A stretch of DNA of 30,744 nucleotides from the NCBI GenBank assembly GCA_015501595.1, contig JADNRX010000593.1, positions 1 through 30,744 of the forward strand, read 5' to 3'. The stretch comes from Hymenopellis radicata. Its lineage: Eukaryota > Basidiomycota > Agaricomycetes > Agaricales > Physalacriaceae. Every line of letters starts with the position of its first letter. Position 1 is the stretch's first letter. The translations under genes were made by a program, and so were the position numbers. The notes beneath the pieces were generated by a model. It searched no databases, had not been told where the DNA came from, and worked only from the letters and a program-made list of their open reading frames with translations. Below are positions 27,763-30,744 of this stretch, piece after piece.

Positions 27763-30744
27763 TTGACGCTAGGAAAGACTCAGTCAGAGCTTGGGGGCCA
27801 AGGACCAAAAAAGCGTAGAACATACAGAACGGATGGCGGTAACGGTCTAAAAAAGAGATCGCAAATTGTTTCAAATTCCAATGTCCACTTAAACCCTAAC
27901 CCCAAGGACGCGGACCGAGTTCCGCAGAGTGAAAGAAGTGTGGCGCTCAAGTGACGGTAAGTATCAATCCATACACATGTGGGGGTGAGGCCAGCCCTGT
28001 GGAACCATCCTACAGCAAATACTGATGAGAGCATGCATTAAGTGCGAGTTATACCGAAAATAAGAACAACTGCGCCTCGTCTTCAAATCATACGACGCGC
28101 CAGGTGCAGAGACCACAACTGCATTGCTAGCTTGTCGAAGATCCTTTTTCACCAGGACGCAGAGCTCAAGTGAGGGCTACTCCGATCCGCCGTACATGAG
28201 GCTGTCGTCGGAATTAAGCCGAGCATTTTGAAAAGCCGTTCCATGTTACATTGATGGTATTCAGAAGATGCTGAAACCCAACCAGTAGACGGGCAACACG
28301 GCCTTCGGGGTCACAGTGGCGCTCCACACGCAGTAAGAGAAGACCAATCCAACTGCGAATTTGTAACCAAGTTAAAGACGGAATGGAAGAGAGAAGGCGC
28401 ACTATTGACGTGGGGATATTGTTCGTGACGGAAGTCTTGGAGGTGGGGATTACTGTAATTCATAATGAGAACTTTAATTAGGAGGTGACTGAAGCAGAAT
28501 GATGTCCGACAGGCTGCAAACCTACATCTAAAGCAGCCTTATATCAAAGAACATCGGTGATATTGTAGACGGCTGATGGTAGCGTGAAGGACCGACCAGC
28601 ACTAACAACTCAAACGCACTTACGAAAAACTTCAGCGCTAAGCGATCCACTCGGAAGTTGCGAAAAAAGGTGTGTCGTCAATTCCCGCCCTCCGATTCTC
28701 CAATAGAGTCCGAGTCGTACGTGCGCCGACGTTGATCAGACTTCGGCCGGATGGTGTTGCTCGTGGAAGCGAATGCCCGAGACTCTCGGTGAACTAGGCT
28801 TCTTCAATATGCGCTAAGTGGGCTATGTAGACTATCGCCAGAAAGATACGACTCCCGGTTTATCAGTCGAGGCTGTACATGAGCGGTTGCCTCTCGTCCT
28901 TTCGACGTTGGAGGATGCGGGTGAATTGCTGTAATGCGAAGCTTGATTACGCCTGAAAAATGATTCAATCCGCTGTCATTAGCTGCTCGAGGTGGGCATT
29001 GCCCCCGAGCGAACGTTTAAACAGATACGCAGACCGCGTAGAAGATGTGGGGCTCTGAAGCATCACTTCATATGGGTATGGTCGCTCACATCGAAGGTGT
29101 GGGCATGATGCCAGCCGTATTCATTAATCAGCCTTTGCCAATGCAAATTGAACATTTCAGGCTGCCAGGTTCCAAGAAGGGAAACATCATCAGGTCTCAA
29201 CACGGATATGTAAGATGCAGCAATAACGTACTCCGAGCTCAAACGCTTGAACGCCGCAGAACCAACGCAGTACCCGACTTCATCCCACGCAGGCAGCGTC
29301 CACCATCACATCGACCGGGTCAGTTAACCTAGTCCTTCTCTGATATCCCCTCTGGCACCATTTTCGAGCTCCGCGGCAGAGAACAAGGGAATTTCGTACA
29401 TCAGTCTCACCCGAGTTCGACGGAGCTGGAAGTTTTAGGCGGATCGCAGACAGTCACTAAAGGGCACCCATTGAAGACAGCCGAACCTATCAGTCCGAAT
29501 AGATGTAGAATGATGGGAGCAGGATCGTGATAAATCCCCTTACATTTGAACCTTCCTTGACGGGTACTTGCAACACACGGAGACCTGTATTAATCGACAG
29601 CAACAGCATGAATATCTCCGAACAAGGAAGTTGCGAACCTTATAGATATGGAGGCGCTTGCGTTAGCACATGTGAAGCGAGTGACGCACGCATCTACGTG
29701 AGTTTGCTTTATTGGTATGAAGAATTGATACCAAGTTAAGACAAAGGAAAGAACCACGAGATGGGTCGACAGGAACCGCCGCTAGTTGGGTGGCGTTAGC
29801 TTTGTTCGTGCAGATTGCCGAATATCAATCGTCGAATCAGTATCCTATTGTCCAGGGAAAGCTTCGGGTAACTGCCGCGAAAAAGGCAGGGCGAGGAGTG
29901 GGCCAAACGCTGCTGTGCATGCAGCGAAATATGCCAGGGACCCCAGCTTCATTCATGATATCCGTAGAGTACATTGTAATGAAAAGAGAGGCGGTGCTAC
30001 CAAATCGGGGTTTGTTGACGGGTACAATGCAACATCAACAGTGGTAAATAACGCGCTCCCTCTCTGTTTCCACGTTCAATCCCTGGGTAACGCCTGACTG
30101 GCCGGATATATTGACGACCGCGTGTGTAGGCCATGTTTCTGTGCTGAACTCTGTTTCTGAGCTCTGGATCTAGGTGTTTGCCGTCATTGATACTTGCTTC
30201 AACAGTTTGATCAATCATTATCGAACTGGAGACTGTCAGTAACAGTGTTCGACGCGTGGCAACTTTTAAAAAGTGATATCCCACAGTGGGATTAGTATAC
30301 GACCCCAATAGGCTCCGTCCGGTATCGCCTTCTACGCCATGCTGAAATGTTCGACTGGAGTTCTACCTTCATCAGGATGATGTTCTTCATGACGACTCGC
30401 AGATATTCTCTTGAATACATTCATTCCAATCCTCCACAGGAAACTGCCGAAAGGAAGGTTCCCGCGTTACCTCACAACTAGCAATATTCAAGACGATATC
30501 AAATTCTCTTTATTGCTCGTGTTGATTTTCATCGTTCTCGACATTGGTGAGCTGAATGGAGTTTGGCCACGACCGACAAAAAGGCACCGCGACTCGGATC
30601 CGTCATGAATCCTGTAGATCACTGGCGCGATCAAAAGGTATGTCCTTTTCAAGATCCCTTTCCGGACATGCTATTGAACGTGTTCCACAAAAGTAGCCCA
30701 GTGTTCAGTGGCTGCGTTGCCTTCTTCTCGATGCAAGAATATGC
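27763..30744. other. About 3 kb without a supported gene
   Basis: All open frames are short (the longest is near 100 codons), show no domain and no consistent splicing. Examples are 29045-29332 (MWGSEASLHMGMVAHIEG…) and 29786-30097. A perfect 7-bp inverted repeat (TTGGTAT … ATACCAA) lies at 29712-29734. The base composition is mixed and does not look like simple repeat DNA. It may be old, decayed mobile-element sequence, but I cannot name a family. Confidence 0.4.

Noticed and set aside
1..30744. tRNA, rRNA or CRISPR features
   Set aside because: No T-loop/anticodon arrangement, rRNA-like sequence or regular repeat-spacer array was found by eye on either strand.

Overview
The window looks like nuclear DNA from a filamentous basidiomycete, probably an Agaricomycete. 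Genes are split by many 45-60 nt GT-AG introns with CTRAY-like branch sites. Several products belong to families typical of that group: an Rds1-type ferritin-like secreted protein, an F-box protein with an N-terminal coiled coil, a fungal seven-helix receptor-like protein, and a Cys-rich GPI-anchored surface protein. There are no operons, rRNA, tRNA or CRISPR arrays that I can see.

Left part (1-12.5 kb). An HMG-box gene (461-1806) is followed by a diverged tandem repeat, a decayed gene copy (2465-2745) and its apparently intact relative (3003-3623). Next come a 446-bp element with long terminal inverted repeats (3893-4338) and a minus-strand CFEM-like GPI protein (5301-4545). From 5.9 to 11.2 kb lies a segmental duplication: two copies of a CCHC zinc-knuckle gene (5922-6749 and 8816-9658). 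Copy A is followed by a fragment of the last exon of a mitochondrial carrier gene. The full carrier gene (12508-11133, minus) lies beyond copy B, separated from it by about 1.35 kb of extra DNA holding a minisatellite. A proline-rich gene (7850-8792) with minisatellites upstream runs into the start of copy B.

Middle part (13.5-20.3 kb). Housekeeping-like genes on the plus strand: a 13-exon seven-helix membrane protein (13529-15155), the large subunit of the nuclear cap-binding complex (15719 to about 19603) and a single-exon unknown (19805-20308).

Right part (20.3-30.7 kb). Two F-box genes on the minus strand (22007-20337 and 27762-26115), an rds1-like gene (23600-24948) and a third, broken relative of the 3003-3623 gene (about 26070-25360, minus). 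The last 3 kb show no convincing gene.

Several well-conserved genes in the right half (cap-binding subunit, rds1-like, second F-box) are interrupted only by single-base gaps at very short base runs while their splice sites stay intact. This looks more like sequence error than true decay, so frames should be read with that in mind. The most distinctive biology is the duplicated zinc-knuckle/carrier-tail block, the terminal-inverted-repeat element and the three-member unknown family. I did not find clear evidence for a complete new multi-gene system.
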